Origin: Castanea sativa
Taxonomy: Eukaryota > Streptophyta > Magnoliopsida > Fagales > Fagaceae
Direction of reading: 5' to 3'
NCBI RefSeq assembly: GCF_040712315.1
Contig: NC_134015.1
Span: forward strand, 57,241,964 to 57,305,963
Length of the DNA: 64,000 nt
A program made the translations under genes and the position numbers. The notes below the pieces were generated by a model. The model made no database searches and was not told the origin of the DNA. It worked only from the letters and a program-made list of their open reading frames with translations. How positions within the stretch are numbered: the first letter of the stretch is position 1; each line of letters begins with the position of its first letter. Positions 10,490 to 22,699 of the stretch are shown piece by piece.

Positions 10490-11900
10490 TGTGTGTGTAA
10501 CAAATTTGTCTTCATTCTTAAACCCATGTGGTTATTCCTCTTACAACGTCTGGGTAAGTTTTTACAAGTAAGAATGCATATACTTAATGGATAAGATAAT
10601 TATTTTTTTGCTAATGTTGATATCCAGACCTCTTTTAGTACCTAATTATTTTTTGTGTTAACACAATGATACAACGGAAGAAAATGAATAAGTTATTACA
10701 ACTGTCTTCCATGAAGGTAGAGAAAATATTATGGACTTATATTCTATTTTCAAAAATAATAGTAGTACTAAAAAAAATACTTTTTTATATTTATTTGTAA
10801 TTCTTGTTTTTTTATCGTCTAATCCTTTCATAATCTTGATTTACATGATAAATTAATTTGAAAAGTAGTCGTATTTTATTGAAATATATGATGATATTTA
10901 TATCCACTATATACATCTAATCTTAAATATTAATATAAAGTATTGCTTTATTTGTTATAAAAAAAGTATTGTTTTATTTAATATTTTTATAATAATAGAT
11001 GAACTATTAAGATTCTATATATTCCTTAAAAAAAGGATTACATAGATTATTTTTATGAAATTACATGGATATTTAAATTGTGTTTATGGACCACACATTA
11101 TAAGGACAAAATGTAATTTCTGAAACTAAAAGTTAAGTTCTCAACGTTTTCTCAAATTTTCCGAATGATATTGACATTGCAACCATACTAAGTGCCTTCT
11201 TGCTGGCCGTTTGGTTATGGGAAATTTTGTTTGACGATTGATAACACAAATGCCATTTCAATTGGACAAATTTTGGCTACAGTTTCATTCTATATCAATT
11301 TATTGGATAAAAATTTTGATAAATTCACCATTGGATTACATTTTTCTTTTTTATATTCTTAGTGATTGCAAAATTTTAAAAAATCAAAGACCAATAATTA
11401 TATATGCCATTAATCAAATGTTTTTTCTTCTTCTTTTTATTGGAGGAAAATGTACAGGCAACTTCAAAGCGAACTCTCATGTACACAAGTCAGTCAGCAT
11501 CCTCACTTTTCTTTCACCCAAACTCCATTTCATGATTAATAATTTCTTTTCAAAACATTTAATTATTGCTTCAAAATATAGATAATTAAAAATACCTGTT
11601 TTGCTTGCTGCATTCATGACTCAACTTCACTAATCACTACATGACAACATTTATCCCCTAACCTTTCGTACAAGGACAAATAACACGATGGAATCCTCGC
11701 GTATAATGTTCAATTATAATAAAAATATAAACAATTAAGAGCCAATATATGAAGGGAGATCTCTGCGTGTCTGTTTGGATTGATTTTTTTTGTTAATTTA
11801 TTTAATTTATTAAAAATGGGTAAGAATATAGTTATAACTAGAAGAAAATGAGGTTTTAAAAAATTGTATATAAATAAATAAGAAAATATTTGTAAACCAA
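8180..11900. other. Intergenic, AT-rich, no gene seen
   Basis: Colinear with 44330-48990. Contains (AT)n at 8783-8826 and 10453-10486. The stretch 10070-10310 is weakly similar to the 5' flank of the erlin gene copies (CAACTTCCATGTGGA and TCATCATGGATTATCTCAT compared with 2960-3040), so this block may itself be an old erlin promoter-side copy. The open frame at 10259-10594 runs through the microsatellite and is not a gene. Confidence 0.6.
8749..8992. repeat. Local tandem duplication, about 120-bp unit, copy A only
   Basis: The unit from CCCTTGAGATGAAATATTTT to CTTTATTTGATAGTT occurs twice (about 8750-8886 and 8887-8990). The first copy carries an expanded (AT)n. Copy B has a single unit near 44935-45035. 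Confidence 0.75.
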
Positions 11901-11906
11901 GTTTAG

Positions 11907-13083
11907 ATACAAACTTAATTGTAGCCAGTGATTACAATCCCCACTGAAAATATTAACATGACTATTGTAAGGATACAATTCAAATTCCCAAACCACGACT
12001 GGGAGGAAAATGGGCTTGAAAGGCCTTTCTTCACAATGAATTTGTAGAGGGTGGGTTGGTAATTTAGATTTCAAGAATGGTTTAGACAATTACCAAAAGA
12101 ACGGGCTTTGGGCCCAATGGAACAAAACAAAGAATCGTTTGCAAAGAGTAAGACTGAGAAATCGTCCTCGGATTGTTTCCGAGGATGGTTTATAATAATA
12201 TTTCTCAAGTTTGAATACAAGTGTTGATCATCATTTACTATTGACTCTATCTCTTCTACTCCAAAAGTCCTCTCTTTCTTCGTATGCCTTCCCTCCTATT
12301 TATATTCCTTTCTTTCCCTTCATCACCTTCCACTTTTTGGTTGCAATCCTCATTTTCGGATACTTGTCCCATCCATTCTTCCCTAAAGCCCGCTGGGATT
12401 AGGGACCAAGTTCCAAGCTCTATGCTCAGGTCCCATCCTTCCATCTATCCAGTCAGCGTATCAATTACAAAGCTTTTAATGTATGGGCGGTGGTAGCAGC
12501 TTTATTTTTAGACATTCCACCGTTCTTTCTATTGTCCTCCACGTATACTGTGTATCCCCATAGTTGTAGGACTCTTTATAATATAACCCAGGGATACTAA
12601 ACTTCTCTTCCTATGTCCTCGGCCTAGTAATCCGAGGACAAATCTGCTCCTCGGACGTATTCGGCTATTTAAATAGTCCACGATCATTTTGATGTCTTCG
12701 GATTTGGGTTTCCAGCCCAAAATACTTCGTTGGGCCATCCTTCATATATTACTGGGCCCAACACCCCTACAACTATATATTTTAAAAATCTAACACTTGG
12801 ATTGTATATATATTCTTAACACACATATCAAATTTCATGTCAATTAGATGTTATTTACTATTCGATCCATAAACTTATTTTTTAAGCATAAATTTAAACT
12901 ACAAAAATTTGAAATTTAAACATTTATTGATAACATAGTTATTAATTTTTGATCTTTTAGAAATTTCACAACCATGATTAATATAAGAAGAAAATGTTAT
13001 CTAATTATGAATTTGTCAAAATTCATATTTAATAAAAATATTTTTAGTAAAATTATAGTTATTGGCTATAATCAAGTTTGTAT
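11907..13083. mobile_element. AT-rich MITE-like element, split by a solo LTR
   Basis: The left end ATACAAACTTAATTGTAGCC is the inverse of the right end GGCTATAATCAAGTTTGTAT. The interior contains AAAAATCTAACACTTGGATTG and CTATTCGATCCATAAACTTA. The same family occurs at 13197-13564, 48993-49358 and 49473-49793. Superfamily not assigned because target duplications are unclear. Confidence 0.55.
11966..12771. mobile_element. Solo LTR, 806 bp
   Basis: Begins TGTAAGGATACAATTC and ends GGGCCCAACACCCCTACA, so it has TG...CA termini. The perfect 5-bp target duplication ACTAT is at 11961-11965 and 12772-12776. The paralogous site in copy B near 49051 (AACATGACTATATATT) is empty. It is GC-richer than its surroundings and has no coding domain. 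The single terminal copy implies LTR-LTR recombination after insertion. Confidence 0.85.
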
Positions 13084-13196
13084 CCAAATTTTGTCTATAA
13101 TTTTTTTTAAAGAATAATTCAAATGACAAAGCACGCGATCGCGCTCCCATAACCCTAGCGTAAGCTCAAAGGACAGCTGCAACATATAATATTATT

Positions 13197-13564
13197 ATAC
13201 AAACTTAGTTGTAGACTACAACCCCCGCTAAAAATATAAATATGACTATATATTTTAAAAATCTAACATTTGGATTGTATATATATTCTTAACACACATG
13301 TCAAATTTTATGTCAATTAGACGTTATTTACTATTCGATCAATAAATTAACTTATTAATTAAGCATAAATTTAAACTACAAAAATTTGAAATTTGAATAT
13401 TTGGTTGATAACATAGTTATTGATCTTTGATTTTCTAAAAATCTTGCAACCATGATTAATATAAGAGTAAATGTTATCCAATTATGAATTTATTAAAATT
13501 TATATCCAATAAAAATATTTTTAGTTGAATTATAGTCATAGGCGCCTACAATCAAACTTGTATA
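13197..13564. mobile_element. AT-rich MITE-like element
   Basis: Left end ATACAAACTTAGTTGTAG, right end CCTACAATCAAACTTGTAT, inverse of each other. Same family as 11907-13083 and an intact-looking member. Confidence 0.6.
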
Positions 13565-16020
13565 AGTGCATGCGATTCTCTTAGTCAAAATCCAATGGTC
13601 ATATTATACATTATCGTAGCACGTAGGACTCAGCATGCACATAAAAAGTAAGGACCCATATTTTTCTTTTCTTTTTTTTTAACAGTACGATACTACAATG
13701 ACCCCATATGGCTTATACCAATTCTTCCATATTTGGTAGGTCCGAGGTACAGTTTCTTCTGGGATTCACTATTTAGCCGATACATTACATTGAAATTTGG
13801 ATAGTTCCACCCTCATACTTGTAAAGAAAAGGAGGAACTATTCAGTTAAATTATTAATAATGGGGCCATGACCTATTCATGATTCAGCTCCCTCAGTTTG
13901 TCGTGTAAGCTTTATCCAATCATTCCATGTGTTATGTGTCATATGTGTTTGGTGGTTTTGAATCAAACAGGCCCGTATACAAGTCATTGTTTACTTTTCT
14001 GTTTTTTTGGTTTAACCAGTGTCATATGTGCATGTAATACAATAAAATCTTAGATTCATATATTTTGATTTTTTTTTAAAATTAACCTAGCTGTCTTTGC
14101 CGCCGCCCCCCCCCCCCCTTCTCCCGGCGGGGAAAAAAAAGTAAAAGAAAAAAGAAAAAACGAATCATTTGAGATGAAAAGTGGAAAGTGATGAAGAAAG
14201 GAAGAGTACTAAGTTGAAGAGAAAGTAGACAACATGAGACAAACAAATAGCTGTTAAAGTTATTTAGGAAGTTGTTAAGAGTCTTGATCATCACTTTACA
14301 AATAAAAGAAGCGATTATTTTATTCTGTTTAGCTTTTTTCTCTTGGGTTAAAATTCTATTAGAGAAAGGAAAATAATAGAGCTCTGCAATTACTTTAGGA
14401 ATTGACTTATGTTTAGTGTCCAGTCATACTAGATCTATTCAAAACACGTATATCTGGACACCGAACCTGATGCTTACTCATTACTTTAGTCCTATAGGTG
14501 AAAGTAGGAATAACAAATAAAGCCACAAAAAGGGACAGCCTGGGTTAAACGAATAAGATCCCCTTGACCTAACTATATAGTGTACTTTACAATACAAAGG
14601 AAAATTCCTCAAGGTGCCTTGGTTGGCCGAAGATGCTCTTAAATGGTAAAATGACTAAAATCAGTGAAATTTGATGTGGAGAAATCTTCAAAGTAACCCA
14701 TCGGTTTTTTAGGGAGAGAGGACTATGTAACTTGGCCGAAGGGAATGACTGGCTTTTTTTTTAAGGAAGAGTCTTTTTTTTACGTAAACTATGCCTTGAA
14801 TTCAAGGTTTTTGTATGCCTAGAGTTGTCCCCCCTTGATTATAGCCCAGGAGCCCAAACTTAGGAAAAAAAGGCCTAAGCCTGAGCCCCTCCAATTCCAT
14901 TAACAAGATTCAATAGACATTTGAACAAGCACATGATAAGATAAAAACTCTGAATTTAGTAAGGATGGGGTGGAAATTTTATGTTTTACACCATCCAATA
15001 ATGATTGCCACATTAACATTTTACTTAAAATTCAATACATCCTACCACACTTAATAACATCTCAATAAATTCCCAATTTGATTGGATTTATATAGGATTA
15101 TAAGAATTGATTGGGTGTAATAGTGCTTATTCTTAAATATGTAATAAGATGATGTAACATGTTGGGATTGGAGAGGTAAAACATGAGTTTTACATCACGT
15201 TTTTACAGAATTTAATTCCTAAGAGGAATAGGCAAGCTTTGGTTTGGCATTTTTAAGTATAAATGGGATGAGTTTATGATGCAATTCATAGAATTTAATA
15301 GGGTTTTGTATGTAAAATAGTTAAAGGATTTGGGATGGAAGCATTTGATTTCTTCCCAAATCTGACCCATTATCATTCCCTTGAAAAAAAAAAATAAAAC
15401 AAAACAACTCAATTATTTGGGGAAAGAAAAATAACATCTACAATAAAATTAGTTCACACAAAATTGCACAATTTCTTTCTTACTATTGCAAATTTGGTAT
15501 ATTTGATGGTAAATAATATCAATTTGAGATGATGCCCTTATTTTTCTAGTGTAAATAAGTATTTGACTCCTTTATAAATAGTAAAGGAACAACTATACAT
15601 GGTGGGCTGACTCTTGTAATCAACAAGTGCCAAACAAGTATTGTAAATAGTATAAAAAAAAAACATTATTATTATTCTTTTGTATTTTTAGCATCTATTG
15701 TACTACAAGGACATTTATCTATAGGTTGTATCATCAGTAAACTCATTCATTTTCCACTCAATTGTCTATCATATAGGAGATTCTTAGCCTATTAAATGAT
15801 CTACATTATAGATAAAAAAAATTACCGATAAAAAAAATTACCGATAATACATAAGAACATAAACATGGATGGGATGACCATTTGAGTGGCAGTGGTTGAA
15901 TACTCAGATCAGTAATGCTTGTGTTTTGATTGTTGGCTGCATTTACGGGTCTATGTATATAAAAAGAAGGCATTGCTATTAAATGAAATCCTCAACAAAA
16001 CTAACGTGTTAGGATTCAAA
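13565..16020. other. Intergenic, no gene seen
   Basis: Continues copy A. In copy B the same sequence is broken at two places by the L1 element (50392-56735) and the Helitron (58046-63205). A poly-C tract (14106-14118) next to purine-rich DNA is conserved at 57093-57105. Confidence 0.6.
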
Positions 16021-16046
16021 TGAAAGTTAAGTGATAATGACATCTT

Positions 16047-19000
16047 TCATGTTGGATCTTTTGGGTGGAAGGGTGTGAGTGATTTCCTGGGAGAGGGCTT
16101 TAATTTTTTCCAATACAGTAGAGACAATGAAGGGTTGGGCTTCCATGACATATTTGTTACGGGCCGACGATATGGACCACACGGCAAGGGTAAAGTTGTG
16201 GACCAAGGAGCGTTCAACATGGATGGGCTGACTGACGATGAGGTGGACATGTGGTTTAGCCACTCTGTGAGGTTAAGAGTGAAAAAATATGGTGGGAGCA
16301 AATTAATTGCAAGACCGTGCCATATGGGACAAAAACTTGGGTAGTCCCTAAGAATGTGGATAGTAGTTTCGGGGCATGAGAGGCAGAGAGGACATGAGTC
16401 ATCGTTTAGAACGTGTCTCTTAAGGAGCTGACTCCTTGTGAGGAGGCGGTCATGATATGCAATCCAAAGGAAGGTTTTTACTCTTGGGAGGGTGTGTGCT
16501 TTCCAAAGCCAATTCCAAGCAGCAGCGTTGTGGGTTAAAGGGTGGTTTGCAGCAAGAAGATAGGCCGTGCGAGGATTGAAATGACCATTTGGGGAGAGGT
16601 TCCATGTGGGTAGGTCACTTGAGGTGGAGAGAAGAGGTCTGGGAGTGGCTCGGATAATGTCGTAGGCTTGGTCATGAGGGCAAAAGATAGAGCCTTTAAG
16701 TTCCAATTTCCATTGGCATCCTAACAATCTTTAACCCTCATGGTAGTGTCCTGAATGTGGAATGGGCCTTGGATGAAATTTCGGACGGGACCGTGTCTCG
16801 TCCAGTTGTCATACTAGAAATGGGTTGTTTCGCCATTTTTGATGTTCAGTGGGTACTTTCATCACAGATGGATTTGGCTTTTAGAATGTTGTTCCATGTC
16901 AGAGATATCCTTTTTTTGACCATCGAGTTACAAGGGTATTTCTTCTTGAAGGTGTTAGCCCAGATAGTGTTGGCTTTAGTGCGAAACTCCCATAATCTTT
17001 TGGCGAGGAGGACCTTATTATGGCATATGCTCTTGGGAATACCTAGACCTCCTAAGTGCTTTGGTTTTGTGACAACATCCCAGCCAATAGCATGCATTCT
17101 TTTCCTTGTGGTCGAGTTGCCCCAAAGGAAGTTTCGGTTGATTTTGTCTAATTCAGTGCAGGTTTTATGGGGAAGCATGGTGCATTGCATGAGGTGGGTG
17201 GGCATGGCCAAGGTGACAGAGTTGATAAGCGTGAGGCAACCCACCATGGATAAGGATTTAGCTTTCCAACCAGAGAGCTTAGCTCGAACTTTGTCGACAA
17301 TGGAATCAAAAGCTCGCTTGTCTCTTCTGTTGGTGATGATGGGGACGCCAAGGTATCTCCCAAACTCATTAGTGCAGTTCATGCCAAACTTGTATTCAAT
17401 GGCGGCGATATTCTCGGCACTCATGTGGGGCGAAAAAAAGAGTTTTGATTTGCCATGATTAACTTTTTGGCCAAAACAGTTGTAGAAGGTGTCAAGAACT
17501 CTTTTGATGGTGATTTTATTTTTCTTAGTTGCCTTTGTAAACAGGATCAAATCATCTGCGAAGAAGAGATGCGTGAATGTAGGGCCGTCTCTAGAGGTTT
17601 TCACTCTCGTTCAGTTACCAAGAGCGACCTCTAGGCTAATGAGATCAGCAAGATACTCCATGCAAATGATGAAGATGTAGGGTGAAAGGGGATCACCCTG
17701 GCAGATGCTCCTTGAAGGGAGGAAGGGGTCGAGTTTCTTAACGTTAATAAGAACCGAGAGGTTTGGTGAGCTAATGCATGACATGATAAGCATAATCCAA
17801 GCATTTGGGAAGTTGAACCAAATGAGGACGCGATGGATGAAGCTCCATTCTAGTCTGTCGAAAGCTTTCTCAAGATCAATCTTAAGTACCATGAGACCAT
17901 GCTTGCTTTTGGAGGTTGTCATGGAATGAACAATTTCCTGAGTTAGAATGACGTTGTCGCTAGCTTTTCTTCTCGAGATGAAGCTGGATTGAAATGGGTG
18001 GATGAGGTCGAGGAGGAAAGGTTTGAGTCTTTGGACGAGAATTTTCATGATAGCTTTATACAGAGTGTTGCATAAGCCTATGGGGCGGAATTGGTGGACA
18101 GTTTTGGGCTTGGACGTTTTTGGGATGAGACAAATGAGGGTAGAGTTGAGGTTATCAAGGACCTTCCTGGAGTGAAAAATGTTTTTGATGTACAAGGTGA
18201 CAAATGGGCCCACTATATTCCAATACTTTCGGAAGAAAATCGGATGAAATCCGTCAGGGCTAGGAGCTTTGTATGGCTTGAAGGAGAACATCGCACATTT
18301 AATGTCAAGGTCAGTGACGTCATAATTGAGAACAACATGATCATCTTGAGTGAGGGCGTGTAAGTTGGTAGAGAAAGGGGTGGGAAGCTCGGAACCGGTC
18401 ATGTCAGTGGTGTATAACATATTGAAATGGTTGGAGATCAAAGCTTTTATATCAGAGGGTGAGTGCATCCAGTTTCCAACCATGTCTCTAAGGCACCAAA
18501 TTTTGTTATGGTGGCGGCGACAAATGGTTTGAAGGTGGAAAAAATTGGTGTTTCGGTCTCCAAGTAGGGTCCACTCTATACGCGATTTTAGAGCCCAGAA
18601 TTCCTCCTCAAGGGTGAGGATTTGGTGGTATTCAGCTTGGAGCTCAGCCTCAAGGTTTCTGAGGAAGGGGTTGTGGTTAAAGCAAAGAGATTTTTGGACC
18701 CCGTTGAGGCGAGCAAGAGTACGCTTTTTCCTATGGAAAATGTTACTGAAGGAGTTTGAGTTCCAGGCCTTGACACGATGAGTGAAATCATCCATGGCTG
18801 AGATGATATCACAGGAATGCATGCTCCAAGAGTTATGAATGATGGAAGAGAAGGTGGGGTCATTGAACCACATAGTTTCGAGGCGGAAGGGTGTAGGACC
18901 GTAGGAATGCAAGGTGAGGGGGGGGGGAGGTGAAAAGAAGAATGGGGTGGTGATCAGAGGATATTCTCGGAAGGTGGCGAACATGGGCGTCGTTGAAGAG

Positions 19001-20142
19001 AAGGTTCCATTAGGGGTTTGAGAGAGCTCTATCTATACGTTTCATGACCAAGCCATTGTCTCTTTTATTTGTCCAAGTAAAGCGAGGACCATTATAACCA
19101 AGGTCCATGAGATTGCAGTTATTGAGGAAGTCATTAAATCTGGACATACAATTCCTACAAGGGGGAGTACTACTAAGACTCTCATGATGAGCAAGGATGT
19201 CATTGAAGTCGCCAACCAGACGCCAAGGGTGGGAGTGGGATGTGGCAAATCAAAGAGATCCTCCCAAAGTTTTTGTCGAGAGGTTTGATCAAGACTAGCG
19301 TAGATAGAGGTAAGGATCCAATTGGAGAGAGGGTTAGATGCACTTACCTGGACAAAAGCGTGGATGGCCTGGTCAGTGATAGAGAGGATGTCCAAGGCTG
19401 TGTTATGCTCGTTCTAAAGGATCCAGATGCCACCCCGGAAGCCAACGGCATCAAAACAACAAATGTTGTCGAAGCCTAGGGAAGAGCTGACTTCCTCAGC
19501 TCTGAAACCTGAGATACGAGTTTGCATAATGATAGCAATTTTTGGACGATGAGTATGGAGAAGGTCGATGAAGTCTCTACGGAAGGTAGGGCATCCTGCG
19601 CCCTTATAGTTCCATATTAGAATCTTCATTGGGTTGAGGTTGAAAGGATTGGTCCAGTGCCCAGCTCCGGACCTCCATGTTAGATGAGGTGGAGTCATCA
19701 TAGACTGGTCTTGAGGGATCAGGATGATCCTGTAGGACAGTTGCATGGTTTGGAGGAAGTCCAGGGTGGTTGGCATGCTTCCTTGGGCTGCGGTGGCGTT
19801 TTGCTCAGAAGTGCTCTGCATGTTGCTCTTGTGTGGGACAATCCAACGTGGTGGGTTGGTGTGTGGGAAGTTGATCGCTGGCGAGACGAAGGCTAGGTCG
19901 TTGGAAATAGGGATGATCACTCGCTTGAGGGTGGTGCCTGGTGGGAGAGTGTGAGCTTGTGATCTCATAGTTTGTTCGACTTCCTCCTCTATGTGGGACC
20001 AAAAGAGGGTCGGGCATTCTTGTATCCAACGAAGAAGGTGATTTCCTATAGGTCTCACGCGATTGCAAGACATAAGGGCCCAATTGTTCTGTGTCTCTAG
20101 GTTGAAGAGGACAAGTTCCTGTGGATAGGGGCGGAGCTGCAC
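16047..20142 (-). pseudogene. LINE ORF2 polyprotein: endonuclease, reverse transcriptase, zf-RVT (broken)
   Basis: The endonuclease start MKILIWNYKGAGCPTF lies in the frame 20142-19414. The metal-binding Glu of the usual ETR motif reads Gln (IIMQTRISGF). The next frame (19395-19042) holds SIYASLDQTSRQKLWEDLF, followed by a frameshift. The reverse transcriptase frame 18984-17611 has YKAPSPDGFHPIFFRKYW, DLEKAFDRLEWSF and CQGDPLSPYIF. One in-frame TGA at 17611-17613 separates it from 17604-16846, which carries the catalytic FFADDLILF. The last frame (16727-16047) has the WLWKAHTLPRVKTFLW and CPLCLSCPETTIHIL signature of zf-RVT. Several frameshifts and stops make it non-functional. Confidence 0.9.
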
Positions 20143-20854
20143 TTAGCAATGCCCCCCCCCCCCCCCAAATTTTTTAAAAACTTCATAATGTATGTATATT
20201 TTGCAATTGTTTAAAATATTAGACCTTAAAATTAATATTTGGCCCGTCCAAAAAATAAGAGCTGGCCCTTGCAAAAAAGAATTGAACAACTAATTATTGG
20301 ATTCCAAAAAATAGTTGTTAAGAACAACAAACTATCCACCTTGTAACATAAATAGTTGTTACTTTCAAATTTTTAGTATTTTCCTCTCTTAATTGGTAAG
20401 TTTTTTTTTTTGTTGAGTTCAAATGGTAAGTTTTTAATAAAATAAATTTCTCTTAGAGTTATTTTATTTGAGACTAAGTCTTTTTGTTGTTTTTGTTAAG
20501 TTTCAAATTTTTTGTCAATACTTAATTAGTTAGTCACAAAGCATCAAATGAAAAAAAAAAAAAAAAAAAAAACTAAGGATATGTAATGTTAGAGAGTGAC
20601 AATACTTAAAATGTAATTTTCTCTTGGACACACATAATTTTTTAATTTAATTTTCAATTTGGGACTGAGTCTTTTATTGTTATTGTTGTTGTTAAGTTTC
20701 CAATTGTTTTTCAATACTTGATCCAGATTAAACATGTTGAATGAAATTAAAGTAGAGGATAATTTAATGTTAGGGGTAAAAATGTAACTGTGCAAATATA
20801 TATATGAATATGTAACTCGCCCCCTCAAACTAAAAATCCTGCCTACGCCTCCTG
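20126..20854. mobile_element. Non-autonomous hAT-like transposon inside the LINE
   Basis: Left terminus TAGGGGCGGAGCTGCACTTAG. The right terminus, read inverted, is CAGGAGGCGTAGGCAGGATT, matching the common plant hAT end CAGGGGCGGAGC. The 8-bp flanks CCTGTGGA (20118-20125) and CCTGTGAA (20855-20862) differ by one base. A poly-C run lies at 20152-20166. The interior is AT-rich with no transposase. Removing it rejoins LINE sequence. Confidence 0.8.
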
Positions 20855-20862
20855 CCTGTGAA

Positions 20863-21500
20863 GTCGGAGGGGGTGGGATGGGTGAGTTGGGGTCCATGGT
20901 TGTGTTTGTTGTCTAGAGGAGAGGATGCCGAGTTAGAGGGTGAGTTGGAGATTGTTTGACAAGGGAGGTTTCCACTGCGTGGGAAGGAGGTTTGAACGTT
21001 GTGGAAGTAAGGTACTCAGAAGGGTTGTCAGTGACCATCTTTTCAGAGGCAGATATCATGGGAAGGGAAAGGTCAGAGGACGTAGGAGGGGTTGAGTTTG
21101 CATGGGAAGGGAAAGATAACGTCGATTTTGACGAGGAAAAGTCAGGGTGATGTTGAGGTTGGATTGAAAGACGTTTGCTTTTCTTGTCAAGAGTAGGAGA
21201 GGCATCCTCTCGGTTTGAGGCTCAATGCGCGCGGATGGGACAGGAGCGAGATCGTGGGGTGGGATTATGTGATGATCAGAGGATGAGCGGTCTCTATCAG
21301 TGTTGATGGGGTCAGTTAGTGCTCTGTCACGTGAGTGGGAGGAAGGGGAGGGTGGGTCACGTGAGTTGCTCGTGCGAGAAGGATGGTGGACGCGAGGTTA
21401 ATTGGTGGGGTATTGACGTTGACGCTCTAAGGTCGGCCGGTGGTCTTGGGTTGCGACAAAGCTCCTATGCGGACTTTAGAAACGAGAGCAGAGTGCATTG
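20863..21500 (-). pseudogene. LINE ORF1 C-terminal remnant
   Basis: The minus-strand frame reads Ser/Pro/Thr-rich linker text typical of the variable tail of plant L1 ORF1 proteins (for example SEKMVTDNPSEYLTSTTFKP near 21060). The conserved DUF4283 and CCHC parts seen in the other LINE (55417-56319) were not found here. Assignment rests on position directly upstream of ORF2. Confidence 0.4.
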
Positions 21501-21570
21501 GAGTTGGAGTTCGTGAAGTCGGCTTGGTAATGCTAACTTCCCAGGCGGAGGCGGGTGAGCAAACGAAAAC

Positions 21571-21767
21571 ATGGTGGCCCTCACAGCGAGCTTCGCAGCA
21601 GCACCATCAGCAGTAACAATTACAGTGGCGATGACGAAGAAACGCAGTAGTGGGGCATTGTGTTTCACCGAGTTGTCGTTCCCTTCGTTTCTCCCAAAAC
21701 AAGTGGAGAATATCAAAGACACTTTGCTCGTAAGCTCGCCACGAGGATTGACAGTCTTCCTGTACCT
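21571..21767 (+). pseudogene. Orphan first exon resembling a plastid-type alpha/beta hydrolase
   Basis: A GC-rich plus-strand exon starts MVALTASFAAAP, an Ala/Ser/Thr-rich start like a transit peptide. It continues LSFPSFLPKQVENIKD; after a one-base frame change it reads FARKLATRIDSLPVP and ends at a GTACGT donor (21768). From memory, FPSFLPK-VE-IKDPFARKLA-RI-RLPV resembles the pre-domain region of chloroplast-predicted plant alpha/beta hydrolases, where a Pro codon would stand at the frameshift. No hydrolase-domain exons were found in the next 1.5 kb. I read it as a frameshifted gene fragment. The family name is tentative. Confidence 0.4.
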
Positions 21768-21799
21768 GTACGTAAACTCTTTCACTCTTCTTATTTGCC

Positions 21800-22638
21800 C
21801 TTAGAATTTTGTAGCATTGTTTAATATTTTAGTGTCCTGTGTAAAACAATGCTAAAGTATGATACTGTATATTACTACCTGGAACATTATTTTATACTTT
21901 GTGCATATGTGTGCGTGTGTTTGGCTCATTTTGTCCATTTCATGGTTAAGGTTTTTAAATAAAAGAGAGACCTAACATGCATTGCATTTTAAATAAAAGT
22001 TGAAACTGGACAAGTGCTTTGGGGCATAAAAAAATGGAATAGGAGTAGAGTTTTTCAAAATTGCTTTTCTTAACTTAAATTAAAATAAGGGTAGTCAAAA
22101 AGAGATACTGTTAATCTTTCAAATAAGATTTCTCAAACACTTTCGCAATAAATTAGAGGGAGTATGTTGTTTTTTGTTCTAATTTAAATCTATTATTGAA
22201 ATTACTTTTTTTCTCTACCAATAACAACATGTAACAACCTACCGCTTATTATTTGTTGTGAAAGTGTTTTAAAAACAATATAGATATAACATTTCTCTTC
22301 AAATAAGCTAAAAGATAAGTTAGGAAAATTATCAATATTATGTGTAAATTCGTCCTTCAAAGAAGATCATACTACCCAATATTGGGTGTGTCCATTTGGG
22401 ACATTCCAAAATAAAATAGAGAACTAACAAAATAGATGGGATGAACAGAATTAAGAGAATATTTAACTATTTAACTATTATTTTAACATCAGCCAAGCCT
22501 TGAATTCCCCTTTTTCCCAAAACTATTCATGCATTTACTTATTTCGTAGACATTTGCTATTTATTATTGATTTTTAGGAGGCTTATTGTCCATCTAATCT
22601 TAAGGTATGTTAACAACTTAACTCTAGAAGTACAGTAG

Positions 22639-22699
<61 letters not shown>

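Larger units (their letters stand above)
3530..15945. repeat. Segmental duplication, copy A
   Basis: Colinear with 33510-63945 (copy B). Aligned anchors: 3530-3770 with 33510-33675 plus 36036-36100; 3780-4190 with 36130-36575; 4190-4470 with 41440-41725; 5100-7380 with 42790-44260; 8180-11900 with 44330-48990; 13080-14060 with 49360-50380; 14090-15230 with 57090-58045; 15250-15945 with 63210-63945. The two copies differ mainly by transposon insertions and simple-sequence length. Copy A lacks the erlin exon-1 remnant still present in copy B. Confidence 0.85.
16025..21540 (-). mobile_element. L1-type LINE, degenerate, interrupted by a hAT-like element
   Basis: On the minus strand it reads a Pro-rich ORF1 C-terminus (about 21500-20863), endonuclease (20142 to about 19000), reverse transcriptase (18984-16846) and the zf-RVT region (16727-16047). 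GC content and codon use stand out from the AT-rich flanks. The 5' part of ORF1 with its zinc knuckle was not found, so the element is probably 5'-truncated near 21540. The 3' end near 16025 joins copy-A intergenic DNA. I could not identify a target duplication. Confidence 0.85.

Noticed and set aside
10259..10594. 111-residue open frame
   Set aside because: Runs through a CT/AT microsatellite and is not kept in copy B.
16757..17458. 233-residue plus-strand frame
   Set aside because: Antisense shadow of the LINE reverse transcriptase.
20589..20897. 102-residue minus frame starting MDPNSPIPPPP
   Set aside because: Crosses the right boundary of the hAT-like element, so it mixes LINE linker and transposon interior.
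22578..22604. 27-base mini-exon candidate between TTTTTAG and GTATGT
   Set aside because: Too short to assign and not joinable to a recognised reading frame.
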